Positions 17,801 through 24,478 of a DNA stretch of 64,000 bases are shown one piece after another. The notes below the pieces were generated by a model. It was not told where the DNA came from, searched no databases, and worked only from the letters and a program-made list of their open reading frames with translations. The number at the start of each line of letters is the position of its first letter. Within the stretch, counting starts at the first letter, position 1. This stretch comes from Anaeromyxobacter diazotrophicus. GTDB taxonomy: Bacteria > Myxococcota > Myxococcia > Myxococcales > Anaeromyxobacteraceae. Where the stretch lies: NCBI RefSeq assembly GCF_013340205.1, contig NZ_BJTG01000006.1, positions 124,001 through 188,000 of the forward strand. Reading direction: 5' to 3'. Both the position numbers and the translations under genes were made by a program.

Positions 17801-18553
17801 GTCCACTTCTCGCGGCAGCTCGGGCTGCCCGAGCTGGCCGGCGAGCGCGGCCCGTCGCAGGACGACCCGGACCGCGCCACCGCCCGCGGGACGCTGGCCC
17901 ACGCCATGCTGGCCGAGGTCGATCTGGCGGCGCCGCCGCTGGAGCGGCGGGTGCTGCTCGCGGCGGCGGCGTCGCGGCGCGGATACGACCCGCGCTCGCC
18001 GGGTGTCCGCCGCATCGCCGCGGACGTCTCGCGCTTCCTCGACGCGCCGTCGGCGCGGCGGCTGGCCCGCGCGGCGGCGGAGGGGCGCCTCCGGCGCGAG
18101 GTGCCGTTCCTGCTCCGGCTCGGCGGAGACGGCGCGCCCCTCTGCTATCTCACCGGGGCTATCGACGCGCTGCTGGAGGAGCGCGGGGGCCTGGCGGTGG
18201 TCGACTTCAAGTACGCGCTGTGCCGCCCCGGCGCGGCGGAGCGGTACCGGCTGCAGCTCGTCGCGTACGCGCTGGCCGCGGCCCGCGCCTTCCCCGGCCA
18301 GCGGGTCACGGCCAGCCTCCAGTTCCTGCGCGGCCCCTGCGCGGCGGTGGACGTCACCCCCACCCAGGCGGAGCTGCGACAGTTCGCGCGCGAGGCGCCG
18401 CGGCTGGCGCAGGCCGTCCAGGCCGGCGAGGGGTACGCGAGCACGCCGGCCGCGCTCGGCCGCGACGCGGCGCGCTGCCGGTCGGAGGGGTGCGGCTACC
18501 TCGCGCGCTGCTTCCCGGGCGACCCGTCTCCGGCGGACGCTCCGCGCGGCTAG
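14834..18553 (+). CDS. addA: AddA-like UvrD/RecB helicase-nuclease
   Basis: 1239 residues. All SF1A helicase motifs are intact: 'SAGAGSGKT' (23-31), 'VAITFTEKAAAELEERL', 'LVDEYQDVN', 'GDLKQSIYRFRGAD', 'LSVNHRSGPGV', 'LLSVHQAKGLEWPIVF', 'RRLLYVALTRARDR'. The C-terminal nuclease has 'TARGTLAHAML', 'LTGAIDALL' and 'LAVVDFKYAL'. The heterodimer with AddB loads RecA at broken ends. Two odd Thr/Ala/Ser runs (about residues 647-674 and 912-951) come from hexamer DNA repeats; the first sits in the 2B-side region, the second in the helicase-nuclease linker. Extra Cys ('HARCPRR', 'CRSEGCGYLARC') resemble the AddB iron-sulfur staple. Its TAG stop shares CTAG with the opposite gene. Confidence 0.88.
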   Translation: MSRIVWGEAALALFQLTGPTAVSAGAGSGKTTCLVELCLRLLSGEATGTPCEPGELVAITFTEKAAAELEERLREALAARAAAAPAGSEEARAWRLRLAGLERMAVGTIHAFAGRLLREHALEAGVDPALEVLDEETSQLWRREAARAALVAALDAGRPEARRLATAHGAGGRRGGLAELVAELARERATLGEEGPARPAASDEGAARAARAAAIAAAEALLAARSEVKTATGARALGALREALDALGEDRSGALRAEALSRFDALAGAVRPWRVGASDGPDARGRKAALIDACEAFGPLAAEVLADPQKLELAALVTEAEARYAARKGAGGALDFDDLLARARALLRGDAALRAELRGRVRALLVDEYQDVNALQEELFQLLSRDEPGLAPGPVLVAVGDLKQSIYRFRGADVAVFRGVLERLAATPPGRALHLSVNHRSGPGVLALVNEVFARCMQPAASDPRPYELAFSEADRLVPVRPPGQAPACELLEDGEGGPSAERRVREARAVAARVQALVSGAAGVEVRERGESGAERGRTPRHGDVAILFRRLTEVETYVRALREAGVPFRLGRGGGFYQAPEVRDLGELAAALTAPDDALAWAALLRSPLCGVSDGVLFALSRLGLGTLARREPEAVVEAVWAMFATANSTATSAATSTAMATATATATSTSTEAERAAEGERLLRFLRAWHALRALVDRVPVDELLRRALALLDLEAAHLASPDGERRCANVRKAVALARRFAQRGGGAAGFAARLRTLAAREAREPEAEVEAPDAVALLSVHQAKGLEWPIVFVPDLGATPPRDGRRAARHPTGALALAFADPEADRHHPTAALEAAREEGRRAAAAESRRLLYVALTRARDRLVLSGEAGRAGDTWRALVEAGLAARPELASRVPLAEAGAFRVGAGATATATANVTSTSSSTATATSNATSTSTATSTATSNATAIGARGAGDVAPPRLARPAPPPAVRVAVTALAEHARCPRRVHFSRQLGLPELAGERGPSQDDPDRATARGTLAHAMLAEVDLAAPPLERRVLLAAAASRRGYDPRSPGVRRIAADVSRFLDAPSARRLARAAAEGRLRREVPFLLRLGGDGAPLCYLTGAIDALLEERGGLAVVDFKYALCRPGAAERYRLQLVAYALAAARAFPGQRVTASLQFLRGPCAAVDVTPTQAELRQFAREAPRLAQAVQAGEGYASTPAALGRDAARCRSEGCGYLARCFPGDPSPADAPRG
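16772..16855 (+). repeat. Hexamer tract 1 in addA (14 units of GCGACC type)
   Basis: Fourteen consecutive hexamers, GCGACC or TCGACC with a few substitutions (GCGAAC, TCGGCC, GCGATG, GCGACG). Read in frame as Ala-Thr/Ser-Thr, an insertion between conserved helicase blocks. Confidence 0.85.
17567..17686 (+). repeat. Hexamer tract 2 in addA (20 units)
   Basis: Twenty consecutive hexamers of the same GCGACC/TCGACC family with variants (GCGAAC, GTGACC, TCGAGC, TCGAAT). Encodes about 40 residues of Thr alternating with Ala or Ser in the linker before the nuclease domain. Confidence 0.85.
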
Positions 18554-18849
18554 GGGTGGCGGGTGGGGTTGTCCCCGGTCTCGACCGCGTCGCGCCCCAG
18601 GTCGCCGCGGTGGCGGACGTCCCGCGTGCCCATGCCGAACCGCGCCTCCGCCTCCCCGAACTCGCGCAGCACGTCGGCCGGGCTCTGGTAGATCCCGTCG
18701 GGCAGCGACTTCAGGAAGTTGATCGCGTCGCGCTCGTACCCGGCCTCGGCCGCGGCGTTCGCGAGCTCGTCGCGGCTGATCGGATACTCCACCTGGCCCA
18801 GCAAGGCCGAGGGGCTCCTCTCCAGGGGTTCGCCCGTTCCACGCGCCAT
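18550..18849 (-). CDS. DUF2795 family small protein
   Basis: 99 residues. The core 'LLGQVEYPISRDELANAAAEAG' followed by 'AINFLKSLPDGIYQSPADVLREFG' matches DUF2795, a short helical domain of unknown function. The tail 'RFGMGTRDVRHRGDLGRDAVETG' is polar and probably disordered. The ATG has AAGGAAGG 6 nt upstream. Its stop codon shares the CTAG at 18550-18553 with addA. Divergent from the aldolase gene; the 108-nt spacer holds the aldolase promoter. Confidence 0.7.
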   Translation of the reverse strand: MARGTGEPLERSPSALLGQVEYPISRDELANAAAEAGYERDAINFLKSLPDGIYQSPADVLREFGEAEARFGMGTRDVRHRGDLGRDAVETGDNPTRHP

Positions 18850-18861
18850 GAAAAACCTTCC

Positions 18862-18889
18862 TTGAGAGCGTTCTCGGAGAGGATATACA
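18862..18889 (+). promoter_or_regulatory. Sigma-70-like promoter of the aldolase gene
   Basis: TTGAGA (18862-18867), 16-nt spacer, TATACA (18884-18889). Transcription would begin near 18896, giving a ~60-nt leader with GGAG before the ATG at 18958. Confidence 0.6.
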
Positions 18890-18957
18890 TTCCGCGGCGG
18901 CGGGCCCCGACGCGGAGGGCTCGCCTTCCCGCCACCACCCTCGACCCGGAGCCGTCC

Positions 18958-19887
18958 ATGGAACCGAAGATGACGGAGCGCGTGAAGCAGATCCTCTCCT
19001 GGTACGCCTCCGACAACCCCGGCACCCTCACGAACCTGGCCCGCCTGCTCATGCACGGCAAGCTGGCCGGCACGGGCAAGCTCGTCATCCTGCCCGTCGA
19101 CCAGGGGTTCGAGCACGGTCCAGCCCGCTCCTTCGCGCCGAACCCGGACGGCTACGATCCGCGCTACCACTTCCAGCTCGCGATCGACGCCGGGTGCAAC
19201 GCCTACGCGGCGCCGCTCGGCTTCCTCGAGGCGGGCGCGGCCGAGTTCGCCGGCCAGGTCCCGCTCATCCTCAAGCTCAACAACTCCGACTCGCTCTCGA
19301 AGCTGGGCGGCGCCCCCATCTCCGCGGTGACCGCCTCGGTGAAGGACGCCGTGCGGCTCGGTTGCGTCGCGGTGGGCTACACCATCTACCCGGCGTCCGA
19401 CGCGCGGAACCTCCAGTACCAGGCGCTCCGCGAGATCACCCTCGAGGCGAAGGAGCACGGCCTGGCGGTGGTGGTGTGGAGCTACCCGCGCGGCTCCGGG
19501 GTGTCGAAGGAGGGCGAGACGGCGGTCGACATCGCCGCCTACGCCGCCCAGATCGCGGCGCAGCTCGGGGCGCACGTCATCAAGGTGAAGCCGCCGAAGG
19601 ACGGGGTGGAGCTCGCCGAGGCCAAGAAGGTGTACGAGAAGCACGCCATCCCGACGAAGACGCTCGCGGAGCGCGTCCGGCACGTCGTGCAGTCCGCCTT
19701 CAACGGGCGGCGCATCGTCATCTTCTCGGGCGGCGAGGCGAAGGGCACGGACGAGATCCTGAAGGAGATCCAGGCCATCAAGGAGGGCGGCGGCTTCGGG
19801 TCGATCATGGGCCGCAACTCCTTCCAGCGGCCGCGGGGCGAGGCCCTGAAGCTCCTCTCCGACGTGATGGCTATCTACGCCAAGTAG
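18958..19887 (+). CDS. fbaB: Class I fructose-bisphosphate aldolase (DhnA/FbaB type)
   Basis: 309 residues. Cleaves fructose 1,6-bisphosphate to dihydroxyacetone phosphate and glyceraldehyde 3-phosphate through a Lys Schiff base. Family motifs: 'VILPVDQGFEHGPARSFAPNPDGYDP', 'APLGFLEAG', 'LILKLNNSDSLSK', 'VGYTIYPASDARNLQ', 'VVVWSYPRGSGVSKEGETA', the Schiff-base region 'HVIKVKPPKDGVEL', and phosphate-binding 'IVIFSGGEAKGTDEIL' and 'GSIMGRNSFQRP'. Archaeal-type class I aldolase common in deltaproteobacteria; serves glycolysis and gluconeogenesis. Followed by a strong hairpin. Confidence 0.94.
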   Translation: MEPKMTERVKQILSWYASDNPGTLTNLARLLMHGKLAGTGKLVILPVDQGFEHGPARSFAPNPDGYDPRYHFQLAIDAGCNAYAAPLGFLEAGAAEFAGQVPLILKLNNSDSLSKLGGAPISAVTASVKDAVRLGCVAVGYTIYPASDARNLQYQALREITLEAKEHGLAVVVWSYPRGSGVSKEGETAVDIAAYAAQIAAQLGAHVIKVKPPKDGVELAEAKKVYEKHAIPTKTLAERVRHVVQSAFNGRRIVIFSGGEAKGTDEILKEIQAIKEGGGFGSIMGRNSFQRPRGEALKLLSDVMAIYAK

Positions 19888-19924
19888 CGGGCGCGCGGGC
19901 GGGGCACCGCCCGCGGGCCATTTT

Positions 19925-19952
19925 GAGCGGCTGCCCGAAAGGGCAGCCGCTC
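19925..19952 (+). terminator. Strong hairpin after fbaB
   Basis: Perfect 12-bp stem GAGCGGCTGCCC / GGGCAGCCGCTC with a GAAA tetraloop. TTTT lies on its left side and only CGCTTTCG on its right, so it has no true U-tract on the plus strand; the AAAA on the minus strand side means it would read as stem plus T-tract only for minus transcripts. Most likely an intrinsic terminator or 3'-end stabiliser of fbaB. Confidence 0.6.
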
Positions 19953-20115
19953 CGCTTTCGCGGCGCTGAGCAGATTCCGACCGCCATGTGGCGAACCGAG
20001 CCTGGCGGGCCAGCCCGCGTCTCGTCCCTGCGCGGGAGCCCGCCCGAGCACCGACACGCAACGTCAAACCGTCCCGACGGACCGCGGATTTTCGAGTCGC
20101 GGGGGCCTTTTTCCC

Positions 20116-20145
20116 TTGCCACCCCCGGCGGGCGGGGTTTATACG
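20116..20145 (+). promoter_or_regulatory. Probable promoter of the DUF507 gene
   Basis: TTGCCA (20116-20121), 18-nt spacer, TATACG (20140-20145) in the most AT-rich patch of the region. Leader would be about 85 nt with GAGGAAAAC before the ATG at 20238. Confidence 0.5.
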
Positions 20146-20237
20146 ATTTTACCTTTTGATTCGCGGAAGTGCGCGTTTCGAGCTGGTCGCGCCCGCCGCC
20201 GCCGAAGGCCCCGTCACGGGGCCGAGGAAAACCGGAA

Positions 20238-20756
20238 ATGCGCCTCTACCCCAAGGTGATCCCGACCATCGCACGCGAGGTCATCCAGACCTTGATGCAG
20301 GACGGTGACGTCGAGATCGAGACCCTGCGCATCTCGGACGCCGAGATGGACATGGCGGCGATCATGAAGGAGTACCTCGCGGCGGAGGAGCGGGTGAACG
20401 CCGCCACGCGCGAGGCGCTGGAGCGCCGGGGCTACGACCACTCCCGCTTCAACCAGGTGAAGCGCGAGATGGCGGACGTCCGCGGCTTCAAGATGGGCGA
20501 CGAGGGGATGGAGTACGTCATCGGGCAGATGATCGAGTTCCTCCTCATCTCGCGCAACGTGGAGGAGGTCTACGCCGAGGACACCTCCCTCCGGAAGAAG
20601 ATCTTCGGGATCTTCAAGAAGCACCTCGACGTCGACGAGGAGATCGACCGCGAGGCGCGCGCCCGCCTGAAGCACCTCCAGGAGGGCACGAGCGCCTGGG
20701 AGGTCGAGTACAACAAGACCGTCGACCTGCTGCGCCGCTCCCGCGGGTTGATTTAA
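20238..20756 (+). CDS. DUF507 family protein
   Basis: 172 residues, start ATG preceded by GAGGAAAACCGGAA. DUF507 proteins are small helical cytosolic proteins, sometimes tandem in deltaproteobacteria; function unknown. Here the two halves look internally related: both have an acidic helix pattern followed by 'R..DH/YNK' segments ('REVIQTLMQDGDVEI', 'IEFLLISRNVEEVYAED'; 'EEIDREARARLKHLQEG'). No signal peptide or membrane segment. Own promoter. Confidence 0.75.
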   Translation: MRLYPKVIPTIAREVIQTLMQDGDVEIETLRISDAEMDMAAIMKEYLAAEERVNAATREALERRGYDHSRFNQVKREMADVRGFKMGDEGMEYVIGQMIEFLLISRNVEEVYAEDTSLRKKIFGIFKKHLDVDEEIDREARARLKHLQEGTSAWEVEYNKTVDLLRRSRGLI

Positions 20757-20800
20757 CGCCCGCCGCGGGGAGCGCCCGCGCGCCTTCGCCCGCCGTTTTC

Positions 20801-20828
20801 TTGACCCGCGATAGCGACCGCTTACGCT
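20801..20828 (+). promoter_or_regulatory. Promoter with start codon at +1 (leaderless)
   Basis: TTGACC (20801-20806), 16-nt spacer, TACGCT (20823-20828). The GTG of the next gene begins 7 nt after the -10, where transcription should start. Confidence 0.55.
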
Positions 20829-20835
20829 CTCGGGC

Positions 20836-21189
20836 GTGAAGCGGACCGCGCTCGCGCTGGCGCACGCCCCGGCCCAGGCCACCCGCCGACCGGAGGGCGC
20901 CCTCGATCCGCTGCGGCGCCGGCTCGCGGCCGCGGGCGGCTCCGCGCGCGAGGCGGTCCTCGCCGACCTGCTCGAGGACGATCTCGACGAGACGGCCGCC
21001 GCGCTGGCCGCGCTCGACCGGTACCTCGGGATCGTCCGGGCCGAGCTGGGCGCGGCGCGGGCGGACGGCCGGCGCCTGCTCGCGCTGAGCGCCCTCGCCG
21101 ACCCCGCGCCCGCCGTCGACCGGCTCGACACGACGCTCTCCGCGCTGCGGCGCCGGATGGCCCAGCTGTCGCGCCGCCTGCCGGGCTGA
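20836..21189 (+). CDS. Small helical hypothetical protein
   Basis: 117 residues, GTG start directly behind a good promoter. Almost entirely helical, rich in Ala, Leu, Arg ('LDPLRRRLAAAGG', 'AVLADLLEDDLDETAAALAALDRYLGIVRAELG', 'DRLDTTLSALRRRMAQLSRRL'). No recognised family, membrane segment or signal. It ends 39 nt from the convergent DUF3108 gene. Reality rests on the promoter and on the charged-helix pattern. Confidence 0.5.
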   Translation: MKRTALALAHAPAQATRRPEGALDPLRRRLAAAGGSAREAVLADLLEDDLDETAAALAALDRYLGIVRAELGAARADGRRLLALSALADPAPAVDRLDTTLSALRRRMAQLSRRLPG

Positions 21190-21228
21190 CGCTGCGCCGC
21201 CGGTGCGGCGCTCCGCAGGCCTGCGCCG

Positions 21229-21993
21229 TCAGTCGGCCGGGGTCACCTGCGGCGCCGTCACCCGCGCCAGCATGGCGCGCGCCGGGCCCAGGTCGATCTC
21301 GCTCACCGCGGCCACCGGGAGGTGCCGCGCGCCGCGGTCGTACCAGAAGTGCACCGGCCGGCGGGGGCCCGCGCCGTCGGCCCGGGTGAGGACGGCGTCC
21401 ACGCGCACGGTGTCGAAGGTGCCGGCCGCCGACTCCACCTTCTCGCGCCCGGGCGCGACCTCGCCCTCCAGCCGCCAGATGCGGCGGTTGGCGACGAGGT
21501 CGAAGCAGAGCCGCGTGCCGGGCTCGAGCCGGACGGCGCGCAGGTAGTAGATGGTGGAGAGGAGGTCCATCACCTCCGCCGCGCGCGGGGCGCTGGTGGT
21601 CCCGCGGCGGTCGCCGAGGCGCCACTCCATCAGGATCGGCCCCGGGCGGTCGAGGCGGGTGTCGGTGCTCTTGCGCACCCCGTCCTCGTCCACCTCGTCC
21701 CGGTAGCGCTGCGGGCGGAGCGTGGACGCGTCGACCCAGGAGAGCGCGTACCCCTTCACCCGCCGCGCCTTGGCGAACACCGAGGTGTTCCGGACCCGCG
21801 CGCGGAGCGGCAGGAGCGTGCCGCGGGCGATGGGCGGCTCGACCGAGAGCGTCACGGTCCCCGCCTTCACCACGCCCATGACGTCGAGGTCGTAGGCGAG
21901 CGACTCGCCGACGACGAAGGGGGCCTGGCCGGCGACCGGCGGGAGCCCGCAGCCGGCCGCGGCGAGCGCCAGCGCGAGGGCGGCCGAGATCAT
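21229..21993 (-). CDS. DUF3108 lipoprotein (copy 1)
   Basis: 254 residues. The N-terminus 'ALALALAAAGCGLPP' is a lipoprotein signal with the lipidated Cys near residue 15. The rest is a DUF3108 beta-rich domain: 'FVVGESLAYDLDVMGVVKAGTVTLSVE', 'RPQRYRDEVDEDGVRKSTDTRLDR', 'GTFDTVRVDAVLT', 'VHFWYDRGARHLPVAAVSEIDLG'. Proteins of this family are envelope proteins of unknown role. It lies 9 nt behind a paralogue but also has its own TAGACT element 6 nt before the ATG, overlapping the paralogue's stop. Confidence 0.82.
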   Translation of the reverse strand: MISAALALALAAAGCGLPPVAGQAPFVVGESLAYDLDVMGVVKAGTVTLSVEPPIARGTLLPLRARVRNTSVFAKARRVKGYALSWVDASTLRPQRYRDEVDEDGVRKSTDTRLDRPGPILMEWRLGDRRGTTSAPRAAEVMDLLSTIYYLRAVRLEPGTRLCFDLVANRRIWRLEGEVAPGREKVESAAGTFDTVRVDAVLTRADGAGPRRPVHFWYDRGARHLPVAAVSEIDLGPARAMLARVTAPQVTPAD

Positions 21994-21999
21994 CCCGCG

Positions 22000-22005
22000 A
22001 GTCTA
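22000..22005 (-). promoter_or_regulatory. -10-like element before DUF3108 copy 1
   Basis: On the minus strand TAGACT ends 6 nt before the ATG at 21993; no Shine-Dalgarno between. It overlaps the stop codon of DUF3108 copy 2. Confidence 0.33.
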
Positions 22006-22812
22006 CCGCGAGGCCGCCTGCGCGCCACCGGGGCGATAGCCGCTCACCGTGACCACCACGCTCCCCACCGCGAAGTCGGCGGTCATGCGCACCGGGATGT
22101 GCCGCGGGTCGCGCGAGAGCCACAGGTGCGCGTCGCGCTGGCTGCGGAACTGGTCCTTCAGGCCGAGCTGGACCTTCAGGCGGGTGGTGTCGAAGCGCCC
22201 GGCCGGCGTCTCGAGCGTCTCGTCCCCTTCCACCTCGGCGCGGAGCGTGAAGACCTCCTTCCCCGAGAAGACGGGCAGCTCGTAGCGATCGCCGGGCCGC
22301 AGCGGCGCGAGGCGCAGGGCGAGGAGCACGCTCGCCAGATCCTGGATGTCGCCCGGTACGTCCTGCGTGGTCCGGGTCAGGCGTCCCTTGCGGAGCACCT
22401 GCACGAGCGCCTTCCCGCTCTCCCGGTCGAAGCGCGCGCGGTCGGTGTGCCGGTCTCCAGGCTCGATGGCGTTGAGGTCGGTCCCGCGGGAGGCCCGGCG
22501 CTCGGCGTCCCAGTAGGAGACGTAGTGCTCCCGGATGTCGAGCAGCGAGGCGAGCCCCCCGGTCTTGCCCTGGCAGAAGATCGGCCACACCGGGCCCTCG
22601 GGCTGGCCCACCGAGAGGCGCGCCTCGCCGGCGCGCACGTGCAGGAAGTCGATGACGAGGTCGATCTGCTCACCCGGCGCGAACGGAAGCTCTCCGGTCG
22701 CGGTCGCGGTCGCCGTCGCGTTCGAGGTCGAGTTCGAGTTCGAGTTCGAGGTCGAGGTCGCGGGGCCCGCGGTCGCGAGCGCAGCTGCCAGGAGGGCGGC
22801 GGTGATCGTCAT
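22003..22812 (-). CDS. DUF3108 exported protein (copy 2) with hexamer-repeat insertion
   Basis: 269 residues. Signal peptide 'ITAALLAAALATAGPA', then about 22 residues of Thr/Ser/Asn/Ala (18-39) from a hexamer DNA repeat, then a DUF3108 domain: 'LPFAPGEQIDLVIDFLHVRAGEARLSVG', 'YVSYWDAERRASRGTDLNAIEPGD', 'YELPVFSGKEVFTLRAEVEGDETL', 'GRFDTTRLKVQLGLKDQF', 'AHLWLSRDPRHIPVRMTADFAVGSVVVTVSGYRPG'. Paralogue of the next gene and in the same orientation. The insertion sits exactly where a signal peptidase would cut, a place tolerant of added residues. Confidence 0.83.
   Translation of the reverse strand: MTITAALLAAALATAGPATSTSNSNSNSTSNATATATATGELPFAPGEQIDLVIDFLHVRAGEARLSVGQPEGPVWPIFCQGKTGGLASLLDIREHYVSYWDAERRASRGTDLNAIEPGDRHTDRARFDRESGKALVQVLRKGRLTRTTQDVPGDIQDLASVLLALRLAPLRPGDRYELPVFSGKEVFTLRAEVEGDETLETPAGRFDTTRLKVQLGLKDQFRSQRDAHLWLSRDPRHIPVRMTADFAVGSVVVTVSGYRPGGAQAASR
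22696..22761 (-). repeat. Hexamer tract in DUF3108 gene (11 units)
   Basis: Eleven hexamers; on the coding strand they read GCGACC, TCGACC, TCGAAC and GCGACG, same family and same reading frame as the addA tracts. Confidence 0.85.
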
Positions 22813-22946
22813 GGGCTCGTGGCGCAGACGGCGCCGACTCGGGCATATTCGACCGGGCCGGTCCGCGCCAGGCCGCGGCGCACCAGGCCCCACACCGGGA
22901 GGCGTGGTGGGGAGCGCTCGCCCGAGCGCCCGCCGCCGGCCCGTCG

Positions 22947-22952
22947 TAACAT
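22947..22952 (+). promoter_or_regulatory. -10-like element before zinc-ribbon gene
   Basis: TAACAT ends 6 nt before the GTG at 22959; no Shine-Dalgarno. Same layout as the other leaderless-type starts. Confidence 0.35.
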
Positions 22953-22958
22953 CGCCTC

Positions 22959-23174
22959 GTGCCGACGAACCCCTACGACTTCGACGAGGACGACGAGCCC
23001 CGCGAGCACGACCGCCGGCGCCGCTTCACCGAGCTCGAGTGCCCCTCCTGCGACGCCGTCACGCCCTGCGACGAGGGCTTCGGCGACGGCGACGACGTGC
23101 TGTGCTGCTACTGCGGCCAGGAGTACCGGGCCAAGGTGTCGGACGACGGGCGGCTGAAGCTGGTCGAGAGCTAG
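22959..23174 (+). CDS. Small zinc-ribbon protein
   Basis: 71 residues. An acidic N-terminus ('YDFDEDDEPREHDRRRR') precedes a CxxC...CxxC ribbon: 'LECPSCDAVTPC' and 'DVLCCYCGQEYRAKV'. Probably structural zinc; function unknown. Similar single-ribbon proteins accompany RNA or translation factors, but nothing here identifies a partner. Its 3' end is 28 nt from the convergent yggS stop. Confidence 0.68.
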   Translation: MPTNPYDFDEDDEPREHDRRRRFTELECPSCDAVTPCDEGFGDGDDVLCCYCGQEYRAKVSDDGRLKLVES

Positions 23175-23202
23175 CCGCGCTCGCGGGGACGAGCGCGGCG
23201 GG

Positions 23203-23880
23203 CTACGGCTGCGGCCGGCGCTCGCCGAAGATGGCGGTGCCGACGCGGACCAGGGTCGCGCCCTCCTCGATCGCGGCCGGGTAGTCGCCGCTCATCCCCA
23301 TGGAGAGGTCGGGCAGCGCCAGCCCGAGCGCGTCGCGCAGCGCGCGCAGCCGGGCGAAGTGCGGGCGCGGGTCCTCGGCCGCCGGGGGGATGCACATGAG
23401 CCCCCGCAGCTCCAGCGCCGGGAGCCGCGCCACCGCCTCGGCGAGTCGCGGGAGCTCGCCCGGCGCGCAGCCGGACTTCGAGCCCTCCTGGCCCACGTTC
23501 ACCTCGAGCAGCACCCGCGCCGCGCCGCCGCGCGCCGCCGCGCGGCGCGAGAGCTCCTGGGCGAGCGCCAGGCGGTCGACGGTGTGCACCCACCCCACCG
23601 CCGGCGGCGCCGCGGCGCCGGGGCGCGGGGCGGGGAGGACGTACTTCACCTTGTTCGTCTGCAAGCCGCCGATGAAGTGCCAGACGAGGTCCGGCAGCGC
23701 TGCCAGCTCCGCTGCCTTGGCGCGCCACTCCTGGGCGTAGTTCTCGCCGAAGTCGCGCTGGCCCGCCTGGTAGGCTTCGCGGATGGCGCTCGCCGGCTGC
23801 GTCTTCGAGACCGCGACCAGCGTCACGCCGGGCCTGAGCCGGGCGCGCACGGCGGCCAGCCGGTCGGCCAGGCCGCTCAC
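23203..23880 (-). CDS. YggS/PROSC-type PLP homeostasis protein
   Basis: 225 residues. Single-domain alanine-racemase-like barrel that binds pyridoxal phosphate without known catalysis and keeps free PLP and amino-acid pools in balance. PLP-Lys in '[11 protein letters not shown]'; further motifs 'FGENYAQE', '[14 protein letters not shown]' (usually IGHLQ or IGRLQ), '[16 protein letters not shown]', 'LRGLMCIPP', '[28 protein letters not shown]'. Start overlaps the maf stop by 4 nt; third gene of ppiD-maf-yggS. Confidence 0.92.
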   Translation of the reverse strand: MSGLADRLAAVRARLRPGVTLVAVSKTQPASAIREAYQAGQRDFGENYAQEWRAKAAELAALPDLVWHFIGGLQTNKVKYVLPAPRPGAAAPPAVGWVHTVDRLALAQELSRRAAARGGAARVLLEVNVGQEGSKSGCAPGELPRLAEAVARLPALELRGLMCIPPAAEDPRPHFARLRALRDALGLALPDLSMGMSGDYPAAIEEGATLVRVGTAIFGERRPQP

Positions 23881-24455
23881 CCCGCCGCCTCGCGGTCCCA
23901 GGGCAGGGGAAACCCGAAGCCCCGCAGGAGCTCGAGCGTCTCGGCGAGCGGCAGCCCGATGACGTTCGAGACGCTGCCGCGCACCGCCGTCACGAAGGCG
24001 GAGGCGACCCCCTGCACGGCGTAGGCGCCGGCCTTGTCGCGCGGCTCGCCGGTCGCCACGTACCAGGCGATCTGGCGCTCCGAGAGCGCCGCCAGCTCGA
24101 CGGCGCTCGTCACGGCCACGAGCTCCTGCCGCCCGGCCCCGCGGGCGCAGACGCCCGTCATGACCTCGTGGGCGCGCCCGGAGAGCGCCCGCAGCATGGC
24201 GGCCGCCTCGGCGTCGTCGCGCGGCTTGCCCAGGATCCGGCCGTCCAGGACCACCGCCGTGTCCGCGGCGAGCACCACCCCCGGCGCGTCGACCGCCCGC
24301 GCCTTGGCCTCGGCCACCCGCAGCACGTAGGCGCGCGCCTCCTCGCCCGGGCGCGTGCCCTCGTCCACGTCCGCCGGGCGGACGTCGAGGGCGAGCCCGA
24401 GCCGCGCGAGCAGCTCGCGCCGGCGCGGGCTCTGCGAGGCGAGGGTGAGCGTCAT
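23877..24455 (-). CDS. maf: Maf family nucleotide pyrophosphatase
   Basis: 192 residues. Maf proteins hydrolyse non-canonical or canonical NTPs (dTTP/UTP type or m7GTP type) to the monophosphate. Motifs: '[16 protein letters not shown]', '[12 protein letters not shown]', '[12 protein letters not shown]', '[29 protein letters not shown]', '[19 protein letters not shown]' and '[14 protein letters not shown]'. GGAAGGG directly before the ATG. Spaced 23 nt from the ppiD stop. Confidence 0.93.
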   Translation of the reverse strand: MTLTLASQSPRRRELLARLGLALDVRPADVDEGTRPGEEARAYVLRVAEAKARAVDAPGVVLAADTAVVLDGRILGKPRDDAEAAAMLRALSGRAHEVMTGVCARGAGRQELVAVTSAVELAALSERQIAWYVATGEPRDKAGAYAVQGVASAFVTAVRGSVSNVIGLPLAETLELLRGFGFPLPWDREAAG

Positions 24456-24478
24456 CCCTTCCGCCGGCGCGACCCGCG

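Larger units (their letters stand above)
19888..20237. other. 350-nt spacer between fbaB and DUF507 gene
   Basis: No convincing gene; short ORFs here lack conserved-looking protein. It holds the fbaB terminator hairpin (19925-19952), a weaker stem CCGCG/CGCGG (20082-20102) followed by TTTTT at 20108-20112 that could end a second transcript, and the promoter for the downstream gene at 20116-20145. The ~150 nt between the two hairpins could be a 3'-UTR or a small RNA; no promoter for one was seen. Confidence 0.5.

Noticed and set aside
19871-20122. 83-codon minus-strand ORF in the fbaB downstream spacer
   Set aside because: No Shine-Dalgarno or promoter, runs through the terminator hairpin and has no protein-like pattern.
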